In this document: positions 19,494 through 27,756 of the stretch, piece after piece | How the letters are laid out: each line of letters begins with the position of its first letter | Numbering within the stretch: position 1 is the first letter of the stretch | Assembly (NCBI RefSeq): GCF_002843175.1 | Contig: NZ_PJEO01000017.1 | Span: 124,001-188,000, forward strand | From: Confluentibacter flavum | GTDB lineage: Bacteria > Bacteroidota > Bacteroidia > Flavobacteriales > Flavobacteriaceae | Direction of reading: 5' to 3' | DNA: 64,000 nucleotides | Program-made: the position numbers and the translations under genes | The notes under the pieces: generated by a model | Databases searched by the model: none | The model's input: the letters and a program-made list of their open reading frames with translations, nothing else | What the model was told of the DNA's origin: nothing

Positions 19494-20362
19494 TATTTAA
19501 AATCTATAAAGTTTGTTGGGTTAATAGGATAGCCATTATTCCAAAGTTCAAAATGTAAATGAGGACCTGTAGTATAATCACCAGTGTTTCCTGAGGTGGC
19601 TATCACTTCTCCTGCTTTAACCAAATCGCCTTGTGCTTTAGTCAAAGACGCATTATGTTTATATACAGACAGTAGACCTTGACTATGTTCTAAAATAATA
19701 ACATATCCTGTTTCTGCGGTCCATTCTGCAAAAATTACAGACCCATCAGCTGTAGCCTTAATAGGTGTGTTTTTAGCAACCACCAAATCTACCGCATAAT
19801 GTCTTTCCTTTAAATTATAGGGTTCGCTGATGGTTCCATTTACTGGTGGAAACAAAACAAAATTTGTTCCTGATTTAGCAGATTCAAATAAATTGTATTT
19901 ATCTTCTTTATCCACTTTTTCCCGTAAAATGGAATCTTCTTGATTGGGTCTTAAATCTACTTCATTAACTTCAATCTTAACGGCTTGAATAATAGAGTCT
20001 TTATTAAAATCTACCTTACTTACATCACCTTGCAATACTTTCTTGATAGATTCATAATACTTATCGTTCATGTTTATAATTTGTTGTAAAGAATCAGCTG
20101 TAAACGTTAGCTGAGTAGCTTGTTTTTTTAATGCTGTAGAAGAATATCCTGGTATATATTCTCTTAAGGGTGTAAATGCAATTAAAATAAGGGTGGATAA
20201 AACCAACAAAATAGCAGATAAAGAAACCAGTACAAACACATTTAACCGTGTAAGCTTTAAAGATATGCGTTCTTCAAAAGTATCTTCATTGAGAACTACT
20301 AGACGGTATTTATCAAGTAGTTTTCTCTTTAATCTTTTTGGCCTTTTTTTTCTTTCATCCAT
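19493..20362 (-). CDS. M23-family murein endopeptidase, membrane-anchored
   Basis: This 289-residue protein has a basic cytoplasmic N-terminus and one transmembrane helix around residues 41-63. A helical linker follows, then a C-terminal LytM domain. Zinc ligands are visible as H188-x3-D192 and H268-x-H270 in GPHLHFELW. It should cleave peptidoglycan cross-links, or activate amidases, in the periplasm. All metal ligands are present, so it is likely active. A TAATTTTG promoter-like motif (minus strand) occurs at 20371-20378, just upstream. It is the first gene of the block leading into the polysaccharide locus. Confidence 0.93.
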   Translation of the reverse strand: MDERKKRPKRLKRKLLDKYRLVVLNEDTFEERISLKLTRLNVFVLVSLSAILLVLSTLILIAFTPLREYIPGYSSTALKKQATQLTFTADSLQQIINMNDKYYESIKKVLQGDVSKVDFNKDSIIQAVKIEVNEVDLRPNQEDSILREKVDKEDKYNLFESAKSGTNFVLFPPVNGTISEPYNLKERHYAVDLVVAKNTPIKATADGSVIFAEWTAETGYVIILEHSQGLLSVYKHNASLTKAQGDLVKAGEVIATSGNTGDYTTGPHLHFELWNNGYPINPTNFIDFK

Positions 20363-20454
20363 GTTAAAAACAAAATTAAATAAAATTACATCAACGCATT
20401 GCCTTTCTTTTTGCTAAAGTTATGTTAGAAACGATTTAATTAAAGTTAAATTAT

Positions 20455-20462
20455 TAACTTTG
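20455..20462 (+). promoter_or_regulatory. Bacteroidota -7 promoter element for tatA
   Basis: TAACTTTG matches the TAnnTTTG -7 element of Bacteroidota housekeeping promoters and lies 19 bases before the tatA ATG. A -33 TTG element is not clear. Confidence 0.5.
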
Positions 20463-20481
20463 TTCTTTAAATATATTCATT

Positions 20482-20667
20482 ATGAACTTATATATGTTAC
20501 CATTGGTTATTGGCGCTCCACAAATTATTTTAATAGTGGTAGTTATTTTGTTGTTATTCGGGGGGAAAAAAATTCCTGAATTGATGAGAGGTCTTGGAAG
20601 TGGCATTAAAGAATTTAAAGATGCCAGTAAAGGCGATGATGATAAAAGTGACGATAAGAAAAAATAA
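20482..20667 (+). CDS. tatA: Sec-independent translocase subunit TatA/TatE
   Basis: The 61-residue protein has a single N-terminal membrane helix ([20 protein letters not shown]), the F-G hinge, an amphipathic helix ([15 protein letters not shown]) and a charged lysine/aspartate tail. This is the complete TatA architecture, forming the pore for folded proteins through the inner membrane. No tatC is adjacent. It is a monocistronic plus-strand gene with its own promoter and a strong terminator. Confidence 0.95.
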   Translation: MNLYMLPLVIGAPQIILIVVVILLLFGGKKIPELMRGLGSGIKEFKDASKGDDDKSDDKKK

Positions 20668-20684
20668 CATTTAATTATTTTTAT

Positions 20685-20723
20685 ACAAAAAGCCCAACAT
20701 AAATATTGTGTTGGGCTTTTTGT
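20685..20723. terminator. Bidirectional intrinsic terminator
   Basis: The 15-base arms at 20685-20699 and 20709-20723 are exact reverse complements (core AAAAAGCCCAACA / TGTTGGGCTTTTT) around a 9-base loop, with A and T tracts on the two sides. It lies between convergent tatA and the DUF4837 gene and can serve both. Confidence 0.92.
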
Positions 20724-20748
20724 CTTATCATTATATAATTTAAATATA

Positions 20749-21726
20749 TCATTGAATTTTAATTGACCTTATTATGGCCTCTAATTCAAATATTAAATCT
20801 CGCTTTTCAACTGAAGGCGCATAAGCAAAACCTTCTGCAATGACCCACCTATTATTTATTTTATCTTCAATAGCATAGTTTATAAAAGGGCCTGCCATAA
20901 CAGCGTTATGTACATCCCACATGGATTTGGTCTCTAAAGTTGGTTTATTATCTAAAATAGTTTCTGTATTAAACGGTGTGTAGGCATTTTCAGTAGTCAT
21001 ATAAGACCCTTCTACAGGCCCCTCTATATACTTTTTACCAATAGAATCCCTAATGGTGATTATTTGATTTATAATGCTGTCATTTCGTTTTATCGCATCA
21101 TACGGCAATTCATAAAGCAGGATGTTTAAAAACCCTGTATTGATATCTCTTCTAATCCAAAAGAATTTATCTTCATTTTTTGCAATCCTGTAAGCCGTAG
21201 TAAAATCTAAATTTAATTTTAACTTCTCTTGAATAGACTTCGTATTGAATAATACTTTTCTAATCTGTTGCTGTTTATGGAATATCTCTATATTTTTAAA
21301 CGTGCTTATTATTTTAGGTGCATTTTCATTAATTTGATTTATAATATCTTGATTATTTTTTCCTGAAATAGTAATAACTCGCTGAGGCTTTGCATATACA
21401 TCATTATCAAAAGAAATGGATGCTTCTTTATCAATTTTAATTATAAGAACGGTCCTATTTTTTGTAACAAACCCAGAAAAAACTTGAGAAGGTATTTGGT
21501 TGATATTAAACATTGGTTCATCTTGTGGTAGGCCATAAACAGGTGATGCCAGCATGTTTCTAAGAGCTTCTCCAATAGTACCACTCCACAAATCGTTATC
21601 CATAACAACCGACACGTCGTTTATCTTTCCTGTAGAATCTAAATAAACTTTTTCATTGGAGGACTTCCCATCTTTGCACGACAAAACAAGTAACAATATA
21701 CCTGTAACTAAAAGAACTTTTTGCAT
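20749..21726 (-). CDS. DUF4837-family lipoprotein
   Basis: The 325-residue protein has a lipoprotein signal: a hydrophobic start, then LLVLSCKDGKSS with the lipobox cysteine at about residue 17. The body is beta/alpha without recognisable catalytic motifs; I assign it to DUF4837, a Bacteroidota family usually found beside the MltD-like transglycosylase as here (23 bases downstream of it). WDVHNAVMAGPFINYAIED near the C-terminus is a well-conserved part as I recall. The role is unknown; cell-envelope maintenance is suggested only by the neighbour. Confidence 0.85.
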   Translation of the reverse strand: MQKVLLVTGILLLVLSCKDGKSSNEKVYLDSTGKINDVSVVMDNDLWSGTIGEALRNMLASPVYGLPQDEPMFNINQIPSQVFSGFVTKNRTVLIIKIDKEASISFDNDVYAKPQRVITISGKNNQDIINQINENAPKIISTFKNIEIFHKQQQIRKVLFNTKSIQEKLKLNLDFTTAYRIAKNEDKFFWIRRDINTGFLNILLYELPYDAIKRNDSIINQIITIRDSIGKKYIEGPVEGSYMTTENAYTPFNTETILDNKPTLETKSMWDVHNAVMAGPFINYAIEDKINNRWVIAEGFAYAPSVEKRDLIFELEAIIRSIKIQ

Positions 21727-21749
21727 AATAAATATTAGGTTAGAAGGAA

Positions 21750-23312
21750 TTATCCTTTAGATATTTTAAGTTTCATTCCCGGTTTTAATTTACTACCACT
21801 AATATCGTTCCAATCTTTAATATTTTGAACAGAAACTCCTGGAAATTTTTGTGAAATACTCCAAAGGGAGTCGCCACTTTTAACTGTATAGGTTATAATA
21901 TCTCCAGAAATGTTACTTGTTAAAGAAGTCTTTGCAGGTGTTGATACGGTTTTTGCAGTACTTGTAGCAGCCACATAATTACTTGGATAAATGGTTAACC
22001 GCTGCCCAACACGTATGTCATTACTTCTCAGACCATTCCATTGCATAATTTGACTGACTCTTACACCAAATTTTCTAGATAACCTCCCTAAATAATCTCC
22101 AGACCTAACCACATAAATCGTTTTGTCTTTTGTTTCAGAAAATTGAGGCAATGGTTTTTCCCTTTTATCGAATTCTGCTTTAGCGTAGGCATAAATAGTA
22201 TCCTCATTACTTACAAAATTGCCAAGCACAGACATAGGTAAACGTAACGTATAATCTTTTCCCTTAACATGAGGAATAATATCCAATTTGTAAGATGGAT
22301 TTAAAAACTGAAGTTCTTCTATATCTACATCGGTCACTTCAGAAACTTGATCAAGAGTAATCATTTGTTTTACTCTAATGGTATCTGTTTCTATATAGGC
22401 AAATTCTGGTTTCAATTTTTTAAAACCATGTTGTTCAGCATATTCAAAAATATACATATTGGCTAAAAATGCGGGTAGGTAACCTGCGGTTTCACGAGGT
22501 AAATTGTGCCTTATGTTCCAGTAATTTTGATATCCCCCAGAACGACGAATAGCTTTTGTTACATTACCTGGTCCTGAATTATAGGCGGCTAAAGCCAAAT
22601 CCCAATCACCAAATATTTCATATAATTTTTCCAAATATTTTGCTGCTGCCTCTGTTGATTTTATAGGGTCACTACGTTCATCAACGTAACTGCTTACATC
22701 TAGCCCATATAATATCCCTGTACTATACATAAACTGCCATAAACCAGTGGCTCCTACTCTTGATTTTGCTCTTGGTTTTAAAGCCGATTCTACGACTGCC
22801 AAATATTTAATTTCCAAAGGAATATTATAATTATCCAATTCCCGCTCAAACATTGGGAAATAATAAGCACTCAAGGTTATTAGCTTCTGTAAAGATTCCC
22901 TTCTGTTTTTTAAATATGATTTAATAACGCTTTCTAAAGCCGGATTGTATTCTACATTAAAAGGAGTTCTGGCATCAAGCTCTTTTAATCTCGCTTTTAA
23001 AGTGTCTGTTGGAAGTTCTGGATAATCTACATTTTCAAAATTAAGCTCTGTCACAGATTCGTAAATACTATCAAAAAGTGTATTACTATACAAATCTTCC
23101 AGCCATTTTTTATCTAATGATGCAGCATGCTCATTATCAAAAACAGCTTTAAATATGGTAGTATCTTGAACTGTTTTAATGTCATTCAAAATTAGCGTGG
23201 TACTATCAACTAACGTATTGGGATTTTGTTCGATGATAGGAACGGTCTTTTCGATTTGCGAACTACAAACCAAAAACGTGAAGAAAAAAAATGTTGATAA
23301 GATCTTAGCCAT
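21750..23312 (-). CDS. MltD-like lytic transglycosylase with two LysM domains
   Basis: The 520-residue secreted protein has a signal peptide (FFFFTFLVCSSQI). An SLT domain carries the catalytic glutamate at about residue 175 in AVVESALKP, followed by GATGLWQFMYSTG and AAYNSGPGNV. Two peptidoglycan-binding LysM domains lie at the C-terminus (about 402-447 and 475-518). It should cleave the glycan backbone of murein to 1,6-anhydro products. The region between (about 310-395) includes another YTLRLP segment that may be a degenerate LysM. Architecture matches MltD. Confidence 0.93.
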   Translation of the reverse strand: MAKILSTFFFFTFLVCSSQIEKTVPIIEQNPNTLVDSTTLILNDIKTVQDTTIFKAVFDNEHAASLDKKWLEDLYSNTLFDSIYESVTELNFENVDYPELPTDTLKARLKELDARTPFNVEYNPALESVIKSYLKNRRESLQKLITLSAYYFPMFERELDNYNIPLEIKYLAVVESALKPRAKSRVGATGLWQFMYSTGILYGLDVSSYVDERSDPIKSTEAAAKYLEKLYEIFGDWDLALAAYNSGPGNVTKAIRRSGGYQNYWNIRHNLPRETAGYLPAFLANMYIFEYAEQHGFKKLKPEFAYIETDTIRVKQMITLDQVSEVTDVDIEELQFLNPSYKLDIIPHVKGKDYTLRLPMSVLGNFVSNEDTIYAYAKAEFDKREKPLPQFSETKDKTIYVVRSGDYLGRLSRKFGVRVSQIMQWNGLRSNDIRVGQRLTIYPSNYVAATSTAKTVSTPAKTSLTSNISGDIITYTVKSGDSLWSISQKFPGVSVQNIKDWNDISGSKLKPGMKLKISKG

Positions 23313-23393
23313 ATTATGTCGTTTCAGTTGTTAATGAACGCTATATATGGCTAAAATCGTATTTTTTAAGTTAATTTAAAAACTTAATTCAAA

Positions 23394-24581
23394 TTATTCG
23401 ATGATTGCAGCTATCCCAGGTAATACTTTTCCCTCTAAACTCTCTAACATGGCACCTCCTCCAGTACTTACATAGCTTACTTTGTCTTCAAAACCAAATT
23501 GTTTAACCGCAGCAACAGAATCTCCACCACCAACTAATGAAAATGCTCCTTTTTTAGTTGCTTCAGCAATAGAGTCTCCTAAGGCAATGGTTCCTTTTGC
23601 AAAACTTTCCATTTCAAAAACACCTAACGGACCATTCCACAAGATTGTTTTGCATTGCATAACAACATCATGAAATTGTTTTATGGATTTCGGACCGGCA
23701 TCAACGCCTTCCCATCCATCTGGAATTTTATTTATGTCTACAATTTGCGTATTGGCGTCATTACTAAAAGCATCTGCAGCAATAACATCCACAGGAATAT
23801 GAACTTGCACATTTTTAGCTTTAGCTTGTTTTAATATATCTAAGGCTAAATCCATCTTATCATCTTCACAAATGGAATTACCTATTTTTCCTCCTTGAGC
23901 TTTAACAAAAGTGAAAGACATACCTCCGCCGATTATCAAGTGATCTACATTATCAAGGATGTTTTCTATAATAGTGATTTTAGAAGATACTTTAGCACCT
24001 CCAAGTACAGCTAAAACAGGCTTTTCTCCTGTTTTCATAACCTTATCTATACTTTCAATTTCTTGCGCCAATAAATATCCAAAACATTTACTTTTTGGAA
24101 AAAAATCTGCAATAATTGTTGTGGATGCATGGGCTCTATGCGCTGTACCAAAAGCATCATTTACATAAATATCGCCGAGTTTTGCTAGTTTTTCTGAAAA
24201 ATCCCTGTCTCCAGCTTCTTCTTCTTTATGAAAACGTAAATTTTCTAATAACAATACTTCTCCTGGTTGCAGGTTTGTAGCAGCGGTTTCCGCTTTCTCG
24301 CCTACACATTCGCTTATAAACTTAACTTCAACCCCTAAAATATCTTCTACTTCTTTTACTATATGTTGTAAAGAAAATTCGTCTTGAACTCCTTTAGGTC
24401 TTCCTAAGTGGGACATTAAAATACAGCTTCCACCATCCTCTAAAATCTTTATAATGGTTGGTTTTGCAGACACTATTCTAGTGGCATCGGTCACTTCAAA
24501 TTTTTCATTTAAAGGCACATTAAAATCTACACGTATTAATGCCTTTTTATTTTTGAAATTAAAATCGTTTAGCGTTTTCAT
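23394..24581 (-). CDS. pgk: Phosphoglycerate kinase
   Basis: This is a 395-residue glycolytic enzyme of normal length. [55 protein letters not shown] and the C-terminal nucleotide loop [17 protein letters not shown] are all canonical. It transfers phosphate between 1,3-bisphosphoglycerate and ADP. It is alone on the minus strand, divergent from holB, with two promoter-like elements in the 219-base gap. Confidence 0.98.
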   Translation of the reverse strand: MKTLNDFNFKNKKALIRVDFNVPLNEKFEVTDATRIVSAKPTIIKILEDGGSCILMSHLGRPKGVQDEFSLQHIVKEVEDILGVEVKFISECVGEKAETAATNLQPGEVLLLENLRFHKEEEAGDRDFSEKLAKLGDIYVNDAFGTAHRAHASTTIIADFFPKSKCFGYLLAQEIESIDKVMKTGEKPVLAVLGGAKVSSKITIIENILDNVDHLIIGGGMSFTFVKAQGGKIGNSICEDDKMDLALDILKQAKAKNVQVHIPVDVIAADAFSNDANTQIVDINKIPDGWEGVDAGPKSIKQFHDVVMQCKTILWNGPLGVFEMESFAKGTIALGDSIAEATKKGAFSLVGGGDSVAAVKQFGFEDKVSYVSTGGGAMLESLEGKVLPGIAAIIE

Positions 24582-24607
24582 ATATATAATTTAACTAATT
24601 AGATTCA

Positions 24608-24615
24608 CAAATGTA
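24608..24615 (-). promoter_or_regulatory. Candidate pgk promoter -7 element
   Basis: On the minus strand this reads TACATTTG, matching TAnnTTTG, 27 bases ahead of the pgk start. A second match, TACCTTTG, lies at 24726-24733 on the same strand, which would give a leader of about 140 bases. I cannot tell which is used. Confidence 0.45.
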
Positions 24616-24789
24616 ATTAATTAAAAACAGCTGGAAAATGTGTTTTTAAACGAAAACGATTGAACCCATAAAGAATTTTAAAAAAACTATGTTTCCTTTG
24701 ATGTTTTTCATTGTATTAAATTTGACAAAGGTAACCTACAAAGAAGTCATCTGTCATTATTTGATGCTATTTAATAGTAAAAATTTGTG

Positions 24790-24797
24790 TAGGTTTG
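24790..24797 (+). promoter_or_regulatory. holB -7 element abutting the start codon
   Basis: TAGGTTTG matches TAnnTTTG and ends only three bases before the ATG at 24801. With the usual spacing, transcription would begin at or within the first codons, so the transcript would be leaderless or the promoter lies elsewhere. Confidence 0.4.
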
Positions 24798-24800
24798 CGG

Positions 24801-25946
24801 ATGCTTTTTGAAGATATTTTAGGTCAAGAACACATAAAAAACCATTTAACACAAAGTGTTTACAATGGTAGAATACCTCACGCTCAATTATTTGTAGGAA
24901 ATGAAGGTTGTGGTACATTGCCTATGGCTATTGCCTATGCTCAGTCTATTTTATGTGCCAATAAAAGTGACGACAGTAAAGATGATTGTGTTGCAAAATT
25001 TAAAAACATATCCCATCCAGATTTGCATTTTGCCTTTCCTGTAACTACAAGCGATAAAGCTAAAAGTCACCCCGTTTCCAGTCATTATTTAGAAGAATGG
25101 CGCCAATTGGTCAAAGAACAGCCTTATGGTAATTTATTTGATTGGTATAATTTGCTTGGCGTTGATAATAAACAAGGGCAAATAGGTGTAGATGAAGCCC
25201 AAGATATTGTAAAATCCTTATCGCTAAAAGCTTATGAAGGTGGTTATAAGGTGATGATTATTTGGATGGCTGAAAAAATGAATACGGCTTGTGCCAACAA
25301 ACTTTTAAAACTTATTGAAGAACCACCAAGTAAAACGGTTTTTATTCTCATTACTGAAGACGAAGAACAAATTATTAATACCATAAAATCTCGCTGCCAG
25401 ATATTACAATTTCCGCCACTTGCAGAAAATGTCATTGTAGACGCTTTAATTAAAAATTATGGTGTAGATGTTTCCCTTGCTACAAAAATAGCTCATCAAT
25501 CCAATGGTAATTATAATAAGGCGTGTGATTTGGTTTATCAAGATTCTGAAGATTTACAGTTTGAGGAATGGTTTATATTCTGGATACGAAGTGCTTTTAA
25601 AGCTAAAGGAAACAAAGAAGCCATACACGATTTAATTTCATGGAGCGATACAATTTCAAAAACGGGAAGGGAAACCCAAAAACAGTTTTTAAACTATTGT
25701 TTAGATTTTTTTAGACAAGCTTTATTATTGAATTATAAAGCACAAGAATTAATTTATTTAGAGCCAAAAACAGAAACTTTTAAACTTGAAAAATTCGCCC
25801 CTTTTGTTCACGGCAATAATATTTTAGAAATTAGCGACGAGTTACAAGACGCGATTTACCATATCGAACGTAACGGAAATTCGAAAATTATTTTGACCGA
25901 TTTGTCTATAAAGTTAACACGCTTACTTCATAAAAACCCTGATTGA
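24801..25946 (+). CDS. holB: DNA polymerase III delta' subunit
   Basis: The 381-residue clamp-loader AAA+ protein begins MLFEDILGQEHIKNHL, a standard delta' start. A TTG two codons upstream could extend it but falls in the promoter-like motif, so I prefer the ATG. The P-loop is degenerate (GNEGCGT lacks the lysine), as expected for the non-hydrolysing delta' subunit. CANKLLKLIEEPPSKTVFILITE and the IKSRCQ arginine-finger motif follow. Its job is loading the sliding clamp at replication forks. It is monocistronic with a terminator downstream. Confidence 0.93.
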   Translation: MLFEDILGQEHIKNHLTQSVYNGRIPHAQLFVGNEGCGTLPMAIAYAQSILCANKSDDSKDDCVAKFKNISHPDLHFAFPVTTSDKAKSHPVSSHYLEEWRQLVKEQPYGNLFDWYNLLGVDNKQGQIGVDEAQDIVKSLSLKAYEGGYKVMIIWMAEKMNTACANKLLKLIEEPPSKTVFILITEDEEQIINTIKSRCQILQFPPLAENVIVDALIKNYGVDVSLATKIAHQSNGNYNKACDLVYQDSEDLQFEEWFIFWIRSAFKAKGNKEAIHDLISWSDTISKTGRETQKQFLNYCLDFFRQALLLNYKAQELIYLEPKTETFKLEKFAPFVHGNNILEISDELQDAIYHIERNGNSKIILTDLSIKLTRLLHKNPD

Positions 25947-25977
25947 AATACATTTAAAAGTTTAAATACAGCAACAA

Positions 25978-26010
25978 AAAAAGGCTTAGAAGTGATTTCT
26001 AAGCCTTTTT
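25978..26010. terminator. Intrinsic terminator between holB and ompH-like gene
   Basis: AAAAAGGCTTAGA (25978-25990) and TCTAAGCCTTTTT (25998-26010) are exact reverse complements with a 7-base loop. The convergent placement suggests it ends both transcripts. Confidence 0.92.
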
Positions 26011-26028
26011 GAATATTATATTTAAATA

Positions 26029-26544
26029 TTATTTCTTAGCGGCAGCATTTAAATCCTCTAAAATAATTTTTGTTAAATCGTTTTCCTCTGTACCGTATAA
26101 CACAGTTGCAGCAGCATCACTTGTCCCTAAAATATAAGTGTAACCATTCTTCTTTCCGTAATCTTTTACAAAGTTTTTTACAGCTACAATTAAAGTGTCG
26201 ATTTCTGTTTGAAACTCTTGTTGAAATTGTTGCGCTTCCCCCTGCTTTTGCTGATCAATCATTTGTCTTTGCTGCGTAAGCTGTTGATATTTTTCTTGTG
26301 CTGTAGTTGGTGCCATTTTATTAGCCTCAGCTTGAAATTTTTGAGCCTCAACTTGGAAAGCATTATCAATGCTATCAAATCTTTTTCTAAAAGCTTGTTC
26401 CTTTATTTGGAATTTAGCTTCAAGGTCTATCTTTTTCTGATAATCATTAATCAATGTGCCGTTATCTACAAATCCAATTTTAGCTTGTTTTTCACAAGAA
26501 GTAAATGCCATTAGCAGCACAACAATATAAAATAAATTTTTCAT
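26029..26544 (-). CDS. OmpH/Skp-family periplasmic chaperone, lipoprotein form
   Basis: The 171-residue protein has the signal LLMAFTSCEKQ, with a lipobox cysteine at about residue 17. IGFVDNGTLINDYQ follows, then a long charged and glutamine-rich coiled coil, and a C-terminal KKNGYTYILGT segment. This matches the Skp/OmpH family, whose trimers hold unfolded outer-membrane proteins. The predicted lipid anchor is a variation on soluble Skp. A TACATTTG promoter-like element lies on the minus strand at 26568-26575. Confidence 0.88.
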   Translation of the reverse strand: MKNLFYIVVLLMAFTSCEKQAKIGFVDNGTLINDYQKKIDLEAKFQIKEQAFRKRFDSIDNAFQVEAQKFQAEANKMAPTTAQEKYQQLTQQRQMIDQQKQGEAQQFQQEFQTEIDTLIVAVKNFVKDYGKKNGYTYILGTSDAAATVLYGTEENDLTKIILEDLNAAAKK

Positions 26545-26567
26545 TTTATTGGTTTATTATAATTCGG

Positions 26568-26575
26568 ACAAATGT
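26568..26575 (-). promoter_or_regulatory. Candidate promoter -7 element for the OmpH-family gene
   Basis: TACATTTG on the minus strand, 23 bases before the start codon, matches the TAnnTTTG consensus. The rest of the 229-base gap to 26773 contains nothing else I can name. Confidence 0.45.
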
Positions 26576-26773
26576 AATAAAGTAAACTAAATTAAAAAGA
26601 GATTTTAGACTGATTTTAAACTATAACTAAAAATTATCGTTTTAATTGATCATAATAATAATTAGTTATTATTGAAACAGGGTTTTTAGGTCTTTTAAGA
26701 CACTTACTAAAACCGTCTTGGTTATTCTGCTTTTAATGTCCCAATAAAGCATTAAAGGTTGTTAAAATAAATT

Positions 26774-27634
26774 TCAGGTGTTTTTAATGATATAAATTAA
26801 GGAAGATGCCTCTTTTGTTTGTAGAGATTTTAAATTTGAGAACAATCCAATCCAAAATCCTTTAAAAAAATTCATTTTTCCCGATTTATATTTCTCCGAC
26901 AATAAACTTACATAAAAGGCATCAAAATACATCGGTTTGATTTTTTCAACTTCCATAGAGACGTCCTTGAACAGGTTGGAGATGGATTGTTTGTTAAAAT
27001 GCCAAAGATGTCTAGGTACATCATAAGCAGCCCAAAATTCTTGGTAATGCATGGCATCAAAACTATTATAATTTGGAACAGCGATTATTAAGAATCCCCT
27101 AGGCTTTAACAATTTTTTAAAAACGTTAATTTGTTCTTCAAGATTTGGCAAATGTTCTAATACATGCCACAATGTAATCACATCAAAACTAGAAGCATTA
27201 AACTCTAAAAGTTTATCTACATCAAAAATGGCATTTTCCGTTTTTTTATTGGCAATACTCCTAGCCTGTTCATTGGGTTCAATTCCAAAAACAGTCCAGT
27301 TATTACTTTTTGCAACTTCTAAAAAATCGCCAGTTCCGCAACCAACATCTAATAACGTTTTACCATTTAAAGAAAAGGAATTAATGAGTTTCAATTTTCT
27401 ATTCAAAGAAAACGTTCTGACTAAATGATAAGCTTTCTCAAACAAATTACGTCTTGAATCTGTATGCGAAATGTAATTATCGCTTTTGTAATAATCTGGT
27501 AATTTATCTGAAGATGGTTTAGGAAACGTTTCTAAATAGCCATATTTTGAATTCTGAATTAAATCAAATTCTTCCTGCGATACAGAATGATCTTTTACTT
27601 TTAAAAAGGTCTTATTTGAGTTTTCGTTTGCCAC
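26774..27634 (-). CDS. Class I SAM-dependent methyltransferase
   Basis: The 286-residue protein has motif I LLDVGCGTGDFLEVAKSNNW and VFGIEPNEQAR, with VITLWHVLEHLPNLEEQI and GFLIIAVPNYNSFDA, all typical of the Methyltransf_23/UbiG-like group. The first 60 residues (including GYLETFPKPSSDKLPDYYKS) match Bacteroidota proteins in this chromosomal position as I recall. The substrate is unknown. It follows mnmG on the same strand, separated by a 122-base gap that carries one of the two parS-like sites. Confidence 0.85.
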   Translation of the reverse strand: MANENSNKTFLKVKDHSVSQEEFDLIQNSKYGYLETFPKPSSDKLPDYYKSDNYISHTDSRRNLFEKAYHLVRTFSLNRKLKLINSFSLNGKTLLDVGCGTGDFLEVAKSNNWTVFGIEPNEQARSIANKKTENAIFDVDKLLEFNASSFDVITLWHVLEHLPNLEEQINVFKKLLKPRGFLIIAVPNYNSFDAMHYQEFWAAYDVPRHLWHFNKQSISNLFKDVSMEVEKIKPMYFDAFYVSLLSEKYKSGKMNFFKGFWIGLFSNLKSLQTKEASSLIYIIKNT

Positions 27635-27734
27635 GAATTTATGAATGTTTACTTATTAGTAATTCTTCTGGATTAAGATAAAATGTTTTATAAATAAATT
27701 TAAAAAAGTCTTTTTTTGCTTTAGCAAAAATTTA

Positions 27735-27750
27735 CGTTCCACGTGGAACA
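27735..27750. promoter_or_regulatory. parS-like site, left of mnmG
   Basis: CGTTCCACGTGGAACA contains the 14-base perfect palindrome GTTCCACGTGGAAC (27736-27749). It matches the widely conserved ParB-binding parS core (TGTTnCACGTGnAACA) except for the first base. It lies in the gap between mnmG and the methyltransferase gene. An identical 16-mer occurs at 29645-29660. Confidence 0.8.
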
Positions 27751-27756
27751 ATAACA

